Assembly (NCBI GenBank): GCA_902526115.1
Contig: CABZJV010000001.1
Coordinates: forward strand, 42,300-106,299
From: an uncultured Pelagibacteraceae bacterium
Lineage (GTDB): Bacteria; Pseudomonadota; Alphaproteobacteria; Pelagibacterales; Pelagibacteraceae
Direction: 5' to 3'
DNA length: 64,000 nucleotides
The notes below the pieces were generated by a model. The model did not search any database. It was not told the origin of the DNA and saw only the letters and a list, made by a program, of their open reading frames with translations. Every line of letters starts with the position of its first letter. Positions within the stretch are counted from its first letter, which is position 1. Made by a program: the position numbers and the translations under genes. Below are positions 28,550 to 37,124 of the stretch, piece by piece.

Positions 28550-29098
28550 ATGCAAAATATTAAAATAATTAAATCTATTTCATTGATAATTTGTATTTTC
28601 TTAATTACAAGTTGTTCTAAAAATAGCTCTATGAAACCAGAAGATTTTAAAAATAAAGAACCAAGATTGATAATCGAGGAATATTTAAGTGGGAATGTTA
28701 AAGCATGGGGTGTCTTACAAAATAGATCAGGAAAAGTTACCAGACAGTTTAACGCTGATTTAAATGGTACATGGGATGGAAATAAATTAGTTCTTAAGGA
28801 AAAATTTAATTGGGATGATGGAGAGATTCAAGATAGAGAATGGGTTATAAATAAAATTGATGAAAATAATTATGAGGGAACAGCAGGGGATGTTGTTGGT
28901 AAAGCAATAGGATATTCATATGGACCAGCTTTTAAATTTGAATACGTATTGCTGGTACCAGTAAAAGGGCGTGAGCTAAAAATTACATTTGATGATTGGA
29001 TATTCAAACAAGATGAACGTGTTGCTATTAATAGAGCTACAATGACAAAGTTTGGATTTAAAGTTGCAGAATTAACAGTTGTTTTTGTTAAAGATTAA
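28550..29098 (+). CDS. DUF3833 family lipoprotein
   Basis: A 182-residue protein whose N-terminal hydrophobic stretch ends in the lipobox ITSC at about 19-22, so it should be a lipid-anchored periplasmic protein. The mature part matches DUF3833: the YLSGNVKAWGVLQNRSGKV opening, LNGTWDGNKLVLKEKFNWDDGE, NYEGTAGDVVGKAIG and a beta-rich end. The family has a calycin-like look and may hold a hydrophobic ligand, though no function is proven. It follows the Cfa-like gene by 14 bp. The stop overlaps the convergent SDR gene by 4 nt. Confidence 0.8.
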   Translation: MQNIKIIKSISLIICIFLITSCSKNSSMKPEDFKNKEPRLIIEEYLSGNVKAWGVLQNRSGKVTRQFNADLNGTWDGNKLVLKEKFNWDDGEIQDREWVINKIDENNYEGTAGDVVGKAIGYSYGPAFKFEYVLLVPVKGRELKITFDDWIFKQDERVAINRATMTKFGFKVAELTVVFVKD

Positions 29099-29841
29099 CG
29101 ATTTACTGACTTAGAAATTAAATAATTATACAATCTATTGGGGAGTATTTGTATTAATTTATAAATAATTTTAATTGGTAGAGGAAAAATTATCTCAAAA
29201 TTATTTTTATTTACTAATCCATTATAAATTTCATTAGCAGCGTAGGTTGTATCTTTTAAAAAAGGCATTTTAAAATCATTCTTGTCTGTAAGAGCAGTTT
29301 TAATAAATCCAGGTGTTATCAAAGAAACTTTGACATTAAATTTTTTAAAATCAAAATAAATGCCTTGAGTAAAATTGTTTAAGGCTGCTTTAGAGGGAGT
29401 GTAACCAGAGGATTTAGGTAAGCCTCGGTATCCAACAGGAGATGAAACTATAGCAATATGGCCATTATTTTTGTCTTTATAATATTTTTCAACCGCACTT
29501 ACACAATTTATGACACCAAGAAAATTTACCTCAATCACATGCCTTATATTTTGTACGTCTAATTCCTGCTCTGATTTTCTCTCATAAGTCCCAGAACTAA
29601 AAATACAAAGATCTATTTGTTTATGATCATTTATAATTTTTTCAAATACTTGTTTAGTTTGAATTTGATCAGTTACGTCTAAAGGATATGAAAATATATT
29701 TTCATCTGAAGAAAGTTTTTCTAAAAGCTTAACTCTTCTGGCTGAAACAATTACCTTCCATCCTTCTTTTGCAAATTTTCTTGCAGTAGCTTCACCAATT
29801 CCACTACTTGCTCCTGTTATCCATATTATTTTTTTATTCAT
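29095..29841 (-). CDS. short-chain dehydrogenase/reductase in the lipid cluster
   Basis: A 248-residue classical SDR. The NAD(P)-binding motif TGASSGIGEATA opens the protein, the basic SARR after strand 2 favours NADPH, and the active site is S-x-12-Y-x-x-x-K (VSSPVGYRGLPKSSGYTPSK). A C-terminal hydrophobic region (IIFPLPIKIIYKLIQILP) may associate with membranes, as in DltE-like SDRs. It is convergent with the DUF3833 gene and divergent from tspO. SDRs of this kind accompany Cfa/DUF1365/DUF3833 clusters in other alphaproteobacteria, which suggests a lipid or lipid-aldehyde substrate, but this is inference. Confidence 0.8.
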   Translation of the reverse strand: MNKKIIWITGASSGIGEATARKFAKEGWKVIVSARRVKLLEKLSSDENIFSYPLDVTDQIQTKQVFEKIINDHKQIDLCIFSSGTYERKSEQELDVQNIRHVIEVNFLGVINCVSAVEKYYKDKNNGHIAIVSSPVGYRGLPKSSGYTPSKAALNNFTQGIYFDFKKFNVKVSLITPGFIKTALTDKNDFKMPFLKDTTYAANEIYNGLVNKNNFEIIFPLPIKIIYKLIQILPNRLYNYLISKSVNR

Positions 29842-29864
29842 AATTAATCGTGTATATTATTAAC

Positions 29865-30332
29865 ATGTTTAAAAATAAATTTTTAACTTTTATATCTTTT
29901 CTTTCTATTACTTTTGTAGCTTCAATTATTGGAAGTATATCTACAATAAATTATAAAGATCCGTGGTATTCATTATTGAATAAACCATCTTTTAATCCAC
30001 CAGACTGGATATTTGGACCTGTATGGACGACTTTATATTTAATGATGGTGATTGCTATATGGTTTTTTTGGCATTCTAAGAACAGAGATAAAAACACATT
30101 ATACATTTATATAATTCATCTAGTTTTAAATACAACTTGGAGTATAGTATTCTTTGTTTTTCATAATATGGTATTAGCTTTAGTTGTCTTAATTTTTTTG
30201 ATTGTAATGATAATTAATCTCATCTTAAGATTTAAACGCGTCAACATAATTAGTTCTTATTTGATGATTCCTTATTTACTTTGGTGTAGCTTTGCACTAG
30301 TTCTCAATATAAATCTGATAATGATAAATTAA
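29865..30332 (+). CDS. tspO: TspO/MBR family tryptophan-rich membrane protein
   Basis: The track opens at GTG 29850; the ATG at 29865 gives a 155-residue protein with the normal TspO start. Five transmembrane helices are visible, together with the family pattern YSLLNKPSFNPPDWIFGPVWTTLYLMMVIA and LVLNTTWSIVFF. TspO proteins bind tetrapyrroles and other small hydrophobic ligands and act in stress or light responses in alphaproteobacteria. The gene starts 23 bp from the divergent SDR and ends 1 bp before an FAD oxidase gene, so it probably forms a short operon with the latter. Confidence 0.92.
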   Translation: MFKNKFLTFISFLSITFVASIIGSISTINYKDPWYSLLNKPSFNPPDWIFGPVWTTLYLMMVIAIWFFWHSKNRDKNTLYIYIIHLVLNTTWSIVFFVFHNMVLALVVLIFLIVMIINLILRFKRVNIISSYLMIPYLLWCSFALVLNINLIMIN

Positions 30333-30333
30333 T

Positions 30334-31437
30334 ATGGATGATGTAGTAGTAATTGGTGGAGGCATAATAGGTGTAGCAACCGCATATTTTCTGTCTAAAG
30401 AAGGTAGAAAAGTAAAAGTTATTGAAAGAGATCCAACCTATAAAACTGCTTCATTCCCGTTATCATTAGGGGGTTTTAGAAGACAATTTTTTCAAAAAGA
30501 AAATATTTTGCTCGGTAAATTTGCCAAGGAATTTATTTTTCAAATACCAGAATTATTAAAGACAAAAAAAAATCCAAACCCAACTGCAAGTATGGTAACT
30601 AATGGATATCTTTTGATGTTTGGACCTGAGCATGCTGAAGAACAATATAAAGCATTAGAAAATCATAAAAAGTGCGAAGCTGACACAAAAAATATTAAAG
30701 GATCAGAACTATCAAAAGTATTTCCGTATATAAATAATGAGGGTATCGAAACAGCAACATTTACAGACAATCAGAGTGAGGGTTGGATTGATCCATTTTT
30801 ATTTCATAGTGCACTAAAAAGTAAAGCAACAGAGCTTGGTGCTGAATTTATTAAAGGTTACGTAAAAAATATTTCTGAAATTAAAGCTAAAACAATTGTT
30901 TCCGCAGCTGGATGCTGGACTAAAAATTTATTAGATGACATACCTGTAGTTCCTCAAAAACACACAGTTTTCAGGGTAAAATGTCCAACTTATATTAAAG
31001 AAATGCCTTTAAGTGGAGATTTAACCACAGGTGTTTATTGGCGACCTGAAGGTGGTGAATATTTGGCAGGATCACCTGTTTCTGTATTTGATGCTGAAGA
31101 TTTAGAACCAGCTTGGAATGATTTTGAAGAATTAGTTTGGCCAGCATTAGCTAAAAGAATACCGGCTTTTGAAGAATTAAAATTAACGGGAGGATGGGCT
31201 GGTTATTATGATTGTAATAAGCTAGATAATAATGCGGTAGTTGGAAAACATCCAAAATACGAAAATGTTTATATGGCTTCTGGCTTTACTGGCAGGGGTT
31301 TAATGCAAGCGCCTGGAATTGGTAGAGCCTTGACAGAACTGATTACAACAGGATCTTATCAGACAATAGATATTAGTGACTTTTCAGTTGAGAGAGTTTT
31401 AGGTAATAGTGCAAGACATGAGCCTTATGTCCTTTAA
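30334..31437 (+). CDS. FAD-dependent oxidoreductase, DAO (D-amino acid/sarcosine oxidase) family
   Basis: A 367-residue flavoprotein beginning with the dinucleotide-binding motif VVVIGGGIIGVATAYFLSKEG and the acidic IERDP. The DAO-family C-terminus is also present: VYMASGFTGRGLMQAPGIGRALTELI. Other conserved pieces are GGFRRQFF near 46-53 and VSAAGCWT. Such enzymes oxidise sarcosine, dimethylglycine, glycine or other secondary or tertiary amines. The substrate here is not determinable. It lies 1 bp after tspO and is convergent with selO (3-bp gap). No folate-binding GcvT-like domain is attached, unlike dimethylglycine dehydrogenases. Confidence 0.82.
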   Translation: MDDVVVIGGGIIGVATAYFLSKEGRKVKVIERDPTYKTASFPLSLGGFRRQFFQKENILLGKFAKEFIFQIPELLKTKKNPNPTASMVTNGYLLMFGPEHAEEQYKALENHKKCEADTKNIKGSELSKVFPYINNEGIETATFTDNQSEGWIDPFLFHSALKSKATELGAEFIKGYVKNISEIKAKTIVSAAGCWTKNLLDDIPVVPQKHTVFRVKCPTYIKEMPLSGDLTTGVYWRPEGGEYLAGSPVSVFDAEDLEPAWNDFEELVWPALAKRIPAFEELKLTGGWAGYYDCNKLDNNAVVGKHPKYENVYMASGFTGRGLMQAPGIGRALTELITTGSYQTIDISDFSVERVLGNSARHEPYVL

Positions 31438-31440
31438 TTT

Positions 31441-32892
31441 TTAAGTTCCACAAAAGGTTTTATACTTTTCATTGGTCAAAGGTGCAGGTGATTGGTATTC
31501 TGAAATATCTTTAGTGTCATAAGGGTTTTTAAGAACAGATAATAATTTATTCATTACACCAAAATTATTATTCTCTGCTGCTGATAAAGCTTCTTCTACT
31601 TTGTGATTTCTAGGAATTACGTTTGGATTTACTTTACGCATAAGTTGTAATTGTTTTTCGTTATTTGAATTATTTAAACGTGATCTTACTTTCCATTCAT
31701 TGACCCATTTTTTAAAACTCACATCTTCATAAATTTTATCATCAATAGCAACACCCATTAAATAACAAAATGTATTTGTATAATCAGCTTTATTGTTACT
31801 CATCCAATCCATCAAAGATTTGATTAAATTCTTATCATTTTTTTCTTCTCCAAATAAACCGAGTTTATCTCTCATCATATTCAACCATTTATTTTCGTAA
31901 ATTTCCTGAAAGTTATCAATTATTTCAGTTGCTATATTAATTGCTTTATCCTCGTTGGTGTCAATTATTGGAATTAAACACTCAGCAAATCTTGCTAAGT
32001 TCCATTTTGCTATAGGTGGCTGATTTGAATATGAATATCTACCAAATTTATCAATTGAACTAAATACAGTTTTAGGATCATAATGATCCATAAATGCACA
32101 AGGCCCATAATCTATGGTTTCTCCTGAGATAGTCATATTATCAGTATTCATAACACCATGAATAAAACCGACTCTCATCCAATCAACTATAAGCTCACAT
32201 TGGTTTTGCAAAACAAGATTTAATAAATCTAAGGCTTTATTTTGTGAAGATGTTATTTCAGGGAAATGTCTTTCAATCGTATAATTAACTAATATTTTTA
32301 ATTCTTCTATATTTTGTTTTCCAGCAATATATTGAAAAGTACCAACCCTTATATGACTTGATGCTACCCTAGTTAAAATTGCTCCTTGTAATAAATTTTC
32401 TCTCACAACCTTTTCACCAGTTTTAACTACAGCAAGACTTCTGGTTGTTTGAATATTTAAAGAATGAATTGCTTCGCTTATAATATATTCCCTAAGCATT
32501 GGCCCTAATGCAGCTCGACCATCACCACCTCTTGAGAAAGAAGTTCTTCCAGAACCTTTAAATTGTATATCAAAACGACTGTTTTTATTGACTAAATGTT
32601 CACCTAGCAAAACTGCTCTACCATCACCTAACATAGTAAAATGACCAAACTGATGTCCCGCATATGCTTGCGCAATTGTATTTGTATTTTCAGGCAATGT
32701 ATTACCAGAAAAAATTTCAGCTAATTTTTTTTTATCTACCTTTGAAAAATCTAGATTTAATTCTTTAGCAAGTTCTTCATTTAACACTACTAACTCTGGA
32801 TCATGAACTGGTGTAGGTTTTATATCTTCTTTAAAAGTGTTAGGTAGTCGAGAATAAGTATTATCAAAATTCCAATTGATATGATTTTTCAC
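31441..32892 (-). CDS. selO: SelO-family protein AMPylase (YdiU/UPF0061)
   Basis: A 483-residue SelO pseudokinase-fold enzyme, which in studied members transfers AMP to Ser, Thr or Tyr of proteins involved in redox control. Landmarks include YAGHQFGHFTMLGDGRAVLLGE, QFKGSGRTSFSRGGDGRAALGPMLREYI, GVMNTDNMTISGETIDYGPCAFMD (metal and catalytic residues) and the terminal FCGT. The late cysteine near the C-terminus is at the position where some eukaryotic members have selenocysteine. It lies downstream of the formate dehydrogenase gene on the same strand, separated by 141 bp containing a hairpin. Confidence 0.93.
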   Translation of the reverse strand: MKNHINWNFDNTYSRLPNTFKEDIKPTPVHDPELVVLNEELAKELNLDFSKVDKKKLAEIFSGNTLPENTNTIAQAYAGHQFGHFTMLGDGRAVLLGEHLVNKNSRFDIQFKGSGRTSFSRGGDGRAALGPMLREYIISEAIHSLNIQTTRSLAVVKTGEKVVRENLLQGAILTRVASSHIRVGTFQYIAGKQNIEELKILVNYTIERHFPEITSSQNKALDLLNLVLQNQCELIVDWMRVGFIHGVMNTDNMTISGETIDYGPCAFMDHYDPKTVFSSIDKFGRYSYSNQPPIAKWNLARFAECLIPIIDTNEDKAINIATEIIDNFQEIYENKWLNMMRDKLGLFGEEKNDKNLIKSLMDWMSNNKADYTNTFCYLMGVAIDDKIYEDVSFKKWVNEWKVRSRLNNSNNEKQLQLMRKVNPNVIPRNHKVEEALSAAENNNFGVMNKLLSVLKNPYDTKDISEYQSPAPLTNEKYKTFCGT

Positions 32893-32983
32893 AGGTTTAT
32901 CAAGTTCTAAGTATTATTTAAAATTTTTTCCTTTTTTTCAAGTTTTTTTATATTCAATATACTATGGATTTTAGATTAAAGAT

Positions 32984-33017
32984 TTAAAGGTAGTCTATTT
33001 TAATAAACTACCTTTAA
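32984..33017 (-). terminator. hairpin between formate dehydrogenase and selO, possible terminator
   Basis: TTAAAGGTAGT (32984-32994) pairs perfectly with ACTACCTTTAA (33007-33017) around a 12-nt AT loop, 17 bp after the formate dehydrogenase stop. On the minus strand the stem is followed by an interrupted T-rich stretch, weaker than a classic U-tract. It may be a terminator or a transcript-stabilising 3' hairpin. Confidence 0.5.
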
Positions 33018-33033
33018 TAAGTTTTAGTATAAG

Positions 33034-34233
33034 CTATTTTTTCTTATATTTGGCCGCTTCCTCTGATCCACCTGTGGCTGATCCTTTACTATAAGAGTGA
33101 GCACCCATTCCAGCTAATTGACCATCTTTAACTATAAGGTATTGATTTCTGATTTCGCTACCTGCAAAGAAACATTCTAAAATTTCTCTTACTCCATCAG
33201 CATATCTTGCTTGAGCAGATAATGAAGTTCCAGATGTGTGTGGTGTCATTCCATGATTTGGCATAGTTCTCCAAACATGATCATTCGGAGCTGGCTGTGG
33301 AAACCAAACGTCACCTGCATAACCACTTAATTGTCCACTTTCGAGAGCTTTAGCAATAGCCTCACGATTACAAATTTTACCTCTAGCAGTATTGACGATG
33401 TATGCACCTTTTTTCATTTTACTAATCATTGCCTCATCAAATAGGTTTTCAGTTTCTGGATGGAGAGGACAATTAATTGTCACAACATCACAAACTTTAA
33501 CCATCGACTCTACAGAATCATGAAAAGTTAAATTCAATTCTTTTTCAACACTATCAGGCAATTTATGTCTATCAAAATAATGTAAATGCACGTCAAAAGG
33601 TTTCATTTTTCTTAGTGCATCTAAACCAATACGACCTGCAGCAACTGTTCCTATATGCATACCTTCAACATCATAAGATCTTTGAACAGCATCTGCAATA
33701 TTCCATCCCCCTTCATTAACAATCCTATGTTGATTATGATAATCTCTTACCATTGAAACTATCATCATAACTATATGTTCTGCTACTGATCTTGAATTAC
33801 AAAATGTAACTTCTACAACATCAATTTTGTTATCCATTGCTGCTTGTAAATCAACGTGGTCTGACCCTATACCCGCAGTAATAGCCATTTTTAAATTTTT
33901 TGCTTTTGCAATTCTCTCTTTTGTTAAATAGTAAGGAAAAAATGGTTGAGATATAACTATATCTGCATCAACTATATGCTTATCAGCTTCACATCCATCG
34001 CCATCTTTGCTATTTGTAACAATGAATTCATGACCATTAGACTCTAAATATTTTCTTAATCCTAATCCCCCTGAAACACATCCTAATAGCTCACCTGGTG
34101 TAAAGTCTCTTCCTTTTGGACTAGGTAAAGTCATTCCATCGGGATATTTTTCTAATTTAGGAAGATCACTAAGGGGGTATGATTTTGGCATTCCACCTTT
34201 TGGATCATCATATAATACACATAATATCTTCAT
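33034..34233 (-). CDS. fdh: NAD-dependent formate dehydrogenase
   Basis: A 399-residue metal-free formate dehydrogenase of the D-2-hydroxyacid dehydrogenase superfamily, oxidising formate to CO2 with NAD+. The pattern resembles the methylotroph enzymes: YPLSDLPKLEKYPDG near the start, SQPFFPYYLTKERI (formate pocket), ITAGIGSDHVDL, NSRSVAEHIVMMI, the Rossmann glycines GTVAAGRIGLD, NTARGKICNREA with the catalytic Arg, QPAPNDHVW, and TPHTSGTSL with the catalytic His. A strong AGGAG ribosome-binding site precedes the ATG at 34233. It can supply NADH from formate produced by one-carbon oxidation. Confidence 0.95.
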   Translation of the reverse strand: MKILCVLYDDPKGGMPKSYPLSDLPKLEKYPDGMTLPSPKGRDFTPGELLGCVSGGLGLRKYLESNGHEFIVTNSKDGDGCEADKHIVDADIVISQPFFPYYLTKERIAKAKNLKMAITAGIGSDHVDLQAAMDNKIDVVEVTFCNSRSVAEHIVMMIVSMVRDYHNQHRIVNEGGWNIADAVQRSYDVEGMHIGTVAAGRIGLDALRKMKPFDVHLHYFDRHKLPDSVEKELNLTFHDSVESMVKVCDVVTINCPLHPETENLFDEAMISKMKKGAYIVNTARGKICNREAIAKALESGQLSGYAGDVWFPQPAPNDHVWRTMPNHGMTPHTSGTSLSAQARYADGVREILECFFAGSEIRNQYLIVKDGQLAGMGAHSYSKGSATGGSEEAAKYKKK

Positions 34234-34309
34234 TTATTCTCCTATACTTAATAAAATATTAATTTATTTTTGATCATCTAATCTTATTTTTGAAGTGCTA
34301 GCAAACAAA

Positions 34310-34774
34310 TTATTTCTTCGTGGGATAATTTTTTTTAAGAATAAATCGATTAATAATTATTGCAAAAATAAGAATAATTATTGAACCGGTAATCACAGGT
34401 GTTAGTAAGTAGTCTAGTGATACACTACCCATTATGACTATGATAGGATTGCCACCAGCTGGAGGATGAGTAACATTAAGTAAAATCATTAAACCAACGC
34501 CAAAACCAACGGCCAAAGGTATTGTTAAATATAATGGCAAAGGGATAAAATATAAAAAAATTATTCCTACAAGTGCAGTAAGAAGATGACCAAAGAAAAC
34601 ATTTTTTGGTTGTGCAAAAGGACTTTCTGGATATCCATAGAGCAATACCATTGAAGATCCAAAAGAAGCAATCAAAAATATTCCAAATTCAGTTTTATAA
34701 GTGAGAAGAGTTAATATTCCAATTGTTATAATTGAAAATAAACCTGCAAGGAATGATTGTTTTATATCTCCCAT
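34310..34774 (-). CDS. HPP-family membrane protein
   Basis: A 154-residue integral membrane protein with about five hydrophobic segments. The family motif is present: THPPAGGNPIIVIMG, the His-Pro-Pro that names the HPP family, and an earlier ASFGSSMVLLYGYPESPFAQPKNVFFGHL. Some HPP proteins have been implicated in nitrite transport in chloroplasts and cyanobacteria, but bacterial members are mostly unassigned. It starts 3 bp after the SufU-like gene stop on the same strand, so the two are co-transcribed. Confidence 0.85.
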   Translation of the reverse strand: MGDIKQSFLAGLFSIITIGILTLLTYKTEFGIFLIASFGSSMVLLYGYPESPFAQPKNVFFGHLLTALVGIIFLYFIPLPLYLTIPLAVGFGVGLMILLNVTHPPAGGNPIIVIMGSVSLDYLLTPVITGSIIILIFAIIINRFILKKNYPTKK

Positions 34775-34777
34775 AAT

Positions 34778-35176
34778 TTAATTTGATACAATCTTTTTTA
34801 ATGTTTTAAAAGGAAGTAGAATACACTCTTTTCTTGATAAATTATTGTGATTAAACAATTTACTTAAAAAAGACCATTTCTTGTCAATATTTTCATTTTT
34901 TTTATTGAAATAAGATTTTGCAAAATCGCAAAGCTCATTAATATTATTTTTTTTTGAGTTTATTAAATTTTTTGACAACAAACTTGCGGTAGCTTGACAG
35001 TAAATACATGATTTTCCTTGGTAACCAAAATCAATCAGTTTTTCGTCTTTTATTACAAGCTTAATTTGAATTTCATCACCACATAATGGATTTTTGGATT
35101 TAGCAAAATGAGTATAGTTTTTGATATTTTTGTTATTCTTTGAGTCAGAAGCGATTTCTAAAATTCTAAGATCCAT
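34778..35176 (-). CDS. SufU/IscU-like Fe-S scaffold protein
   Basis: A 132-residue NifU-N/IscU fold protein. The three conserved cysteine sites are visible: NPLCGDEIQIKL, the GKSCIYCQATASLLS loop and SRKECILLPFKTLKK near the C-terminus. The last motif (Arg-x-x-C-x-x-L-P) and the spacing resemble SufU more than IscU. SufU-type proteins accept sulfur or assemble Fe-S clusters. An extra Cys in SCIYC is noteworthy. The gene sits on the other strand from mobA with 43 bp between starts. An isolated scaffold away from a suf operon may serve a dedicated client, but none is identifiable. Confidence 0.8.
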   Translation of the reverse strand: MDLRILEIASDSKNNKNIKNYTHFAKSKNPLCGDEIQIKLVIKDEKLIDFGYQGKSCIYCQATASLLSKNLINSKKNNINELCDFAKSYFNKKNENIDKKWSFLSKLFNHNNLSRKECILLPFKTLKKIVSN

Positions 35177-35219
35177 AATATTTCTTTAAATCAAGAGTTA
35201 ATGTTTTATATTTTATTCT

Positions 35220-35828
35220 ATGATACATAACAATATTTTAGGAACAGTGCTAGCAGGCGGAAAGTCACAAAGGTTTGGAGAAGACAAATCCCAAGTAAAA
35301 TTAGATGGTAGGTTACTTATTGATTTTATTTTATCAGAAATAGTTGATGAATTTAAAGAAGTTTTGATAGTAACCAATAATCAAATTGCATTTCAAAATT
35401 CTAAAAAGATATCAAAAATTAAAGATTTTAAAAAAGGACAGGGACCTCTAGGAGGGGTTTTAAGTGCAATGAAATGGGCAAAGGAAAAAAATAGTAATTA
35501 TAAATGGATTTCAACTTTTCCTGTAGATACACCATTTTTTAAAAAAGAAATTTTAAAAAAATTTTTAAGTGAAATAAATATAGAAGAAAGTAAACTTTTT
35601 TTTATCAAATCAAATAATACAAGACATAATATTTTTGGGATGTGGTCCATCGACTTAATGAAAAGGTTAGAGGAAGATTTAAATAAGGGACACAAAAAAG
35701 TTGAGACTTGGGCCAATAGTATTGGCGTAAAAATTATAAATATGGAATTTATGTATGAAGATCCTTTTTTTAATATTAATACTAAAGATGATTTAGAAAT
35801 AGCTAAAAAAAAAATAAAAAATGATTAG
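35220..35828 (+). CDS. mobA: molybdenum cofactor guanylyltransferase
   Basis: A 202-residue MobA-like nucleotidyltransferase. It has the N-terminal signature LAGGKSQRFGEDKSQVKLDG, the RGPLGG-equivalent GQGPLGGVLSAM, and WISTFPVDTPFF with the metal-binding Asp. The enzyme attaches GMP to Mo-molybdopterin, making the bis-MGD cofactor used by DMSO-reductase-family enzymes, including Mo formate dehydrogenases. The gene overlaps moeA by 8 nt, so the two late molybdenum-cofactor steps are coupled. Confidence 0.9.
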   Translation: MIHNNILGTVLAGGKSQRFGEDKSQVKLDGRLLIDFILSEIVDEFKEVLIVTNNQIAFQNSKKISKIKDFKKGQGPLGGVLSAMKWAKEKNSNYKWISTFPVDTPFFKKEILKKFLSEINIEESKLFFIKSNNTRHNIFGMWSIDLMKRLEEDLNKGHKKVETWANSIGVKIINMEFMYEDPFFNINTKDDLEIAKKKIKND

Positions 35829-37074
35829 TTATCAAAATTCATTACAAATTTTAAATAAAGGTAGAATTAAAGTTAAAAATGAAAATATTTTAACTAACAA
35901 ATCTTTAAATAGAATTTGTTCTTCAAATATTTATTCTAAATTTAATTATCCAGCTGGAAATAATGCTGCTTTTGATGGCTATGCAATTAATTCAAATGAT
36001 ACTAAAAAATTAAACAGACAAAAATCCAAAGCCTTCAAAATAATTGGATCTGTTTCTGCTGGAAATAAACCATTAAAGAAAAGAATTAACAAATTTGAAG
36101 CAGTAGAAATAATGACAGGTGGAATTATACCAAAAGGTTTTAATACTATTATTCCAATTGAAAGTATTAATTTCTACCCAAATAAGAAATCTAGAAAGTT
36201 TATTATAATCGATAAAAAAATAAAAAAAAATGAACATGTGAGATTTGCAGGGTCTGATTATAAAAAAAATGAACTTGTTATAAAAAAAAATACTATAATT
36301 TTACCAAATCATATTCTGGCCCTAAAGACTCTAGGTATAAAATTTGTAAAAGTTAAAAAAAAAATAAACATCTTATTTTTTTCTACTGGAAATGAAATTT
36401 CAAATAAAGAATTAATACCTAATTGGAAAGTTAGAAATTCTAATAGTCATTACATACAAAATTTAAATCAAAGTTTTCTATTTAATTTTAAAAATGGTGG
36501 GATATTAAGAGACAATCATCAAAATATTTTTAAATTAAAAATTAAAAAAATATTAAATTCTAAAACAGATATTATTATTACATCAGGAGCAGTATCTGCT
36601 GGTAAATTTGATTATATACCTAGGGTTGTTAAAACATTCAAATTATCTAATTTTTTTAAGAGTGTAGCAATAAGACCAGGCAAGCCAATTTTATTTGCTA
36701 AAATTAGTGGAAAACAAAAAGCTATTTTTGGTTTACCTGGAAACCCAATGTCATCATCTGCTTGTTTCAGGTTTTTTGTTTTTCCATATATCGCAAAAGT
36801 ACTTGGGCTACAGGGTGAAAGACCAATCAGAGCTATTCTAAAAAATAATTTCATAAAAAAAAAGAATTTCACTAGATTTGCAAAGAGTAGATTTACCACA
36901 ACTAAAAATGGAAAAATTGAAGTTGAGATTTTAAAAGGGCAAGAATCATTTAGAATTAAATCATTTGTTAAGTCAAATACCTGGTCTCTATTACCCTCAG
37001 GAAAGTCAAAGTTTAAAAAGGGTGACGTTGTTGATTGTTTTTTTCCAAATCATCCTAATCAAAGTTTAATTTGA
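35821..37074 (+). CDS. moeA: molybdopterin molybdenumtransferase
   Basis: A 417-residue MoeA inserting molybdate into adenylylated molybdopterin. The order of motifs is canonical: NAAFDGYAI, EIMTGGIIPKGFNTIIPIE, FSTGNEI, NSNSHYI, DIIITSGAVSAGKFDY, RPGKPILFAK and FGLPGNPMSS. The C-terminal domain IV ends with LLPSGKSKFKKGDVVDCFF. It overlaps mobA by 8 nt. The protein is unusually rich in Lys and Asn, like its neighbours, which is consistent with the genome composition. No molybdoenzyme gene lies within the window. Confidence 0.95.
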   Translation: MISYQNSLQILNKGRIKVKNENILTNKSLNRICSSNIYSKFNYPAGNNAAFDGYAINSNDTKKLNRQKSKAFKIIGSVSAGNKPLKKRINKFEAVEIMTGGIIPKGFNTIIPIESINFYPNKKSRKFIIIDKKIKKNEHVRFAGSDYKKNELVIKKNTIILPNHILALKTLGIKFVKVKKKINILFFSTGNEISNKELIPNWKVRNSNSHYIQNLNQSFLFNFKNGGILRDNHQNIFKLKIKKILNSKTDIIITSGAVSAGKFDYIPRVVKTFKLSNFFKSVAIRPGKPILFAKISGKQKAIFGLPGNPMSSSACFRFFVFPYIAKVLGLQGERPIRAILKNNFIKKKNFTRFAKSRFTTTKNGKIEVEILKGQESFRIKSFVKSNTWSLLPSGKSKFKKGDVVDCFFPNHPNQSLI

Positions 37075-37124
37075 TAAATACATTTTTGTTGTAGAAAATT
37101 CTATTTAGAACTAGATTTCCGCAT

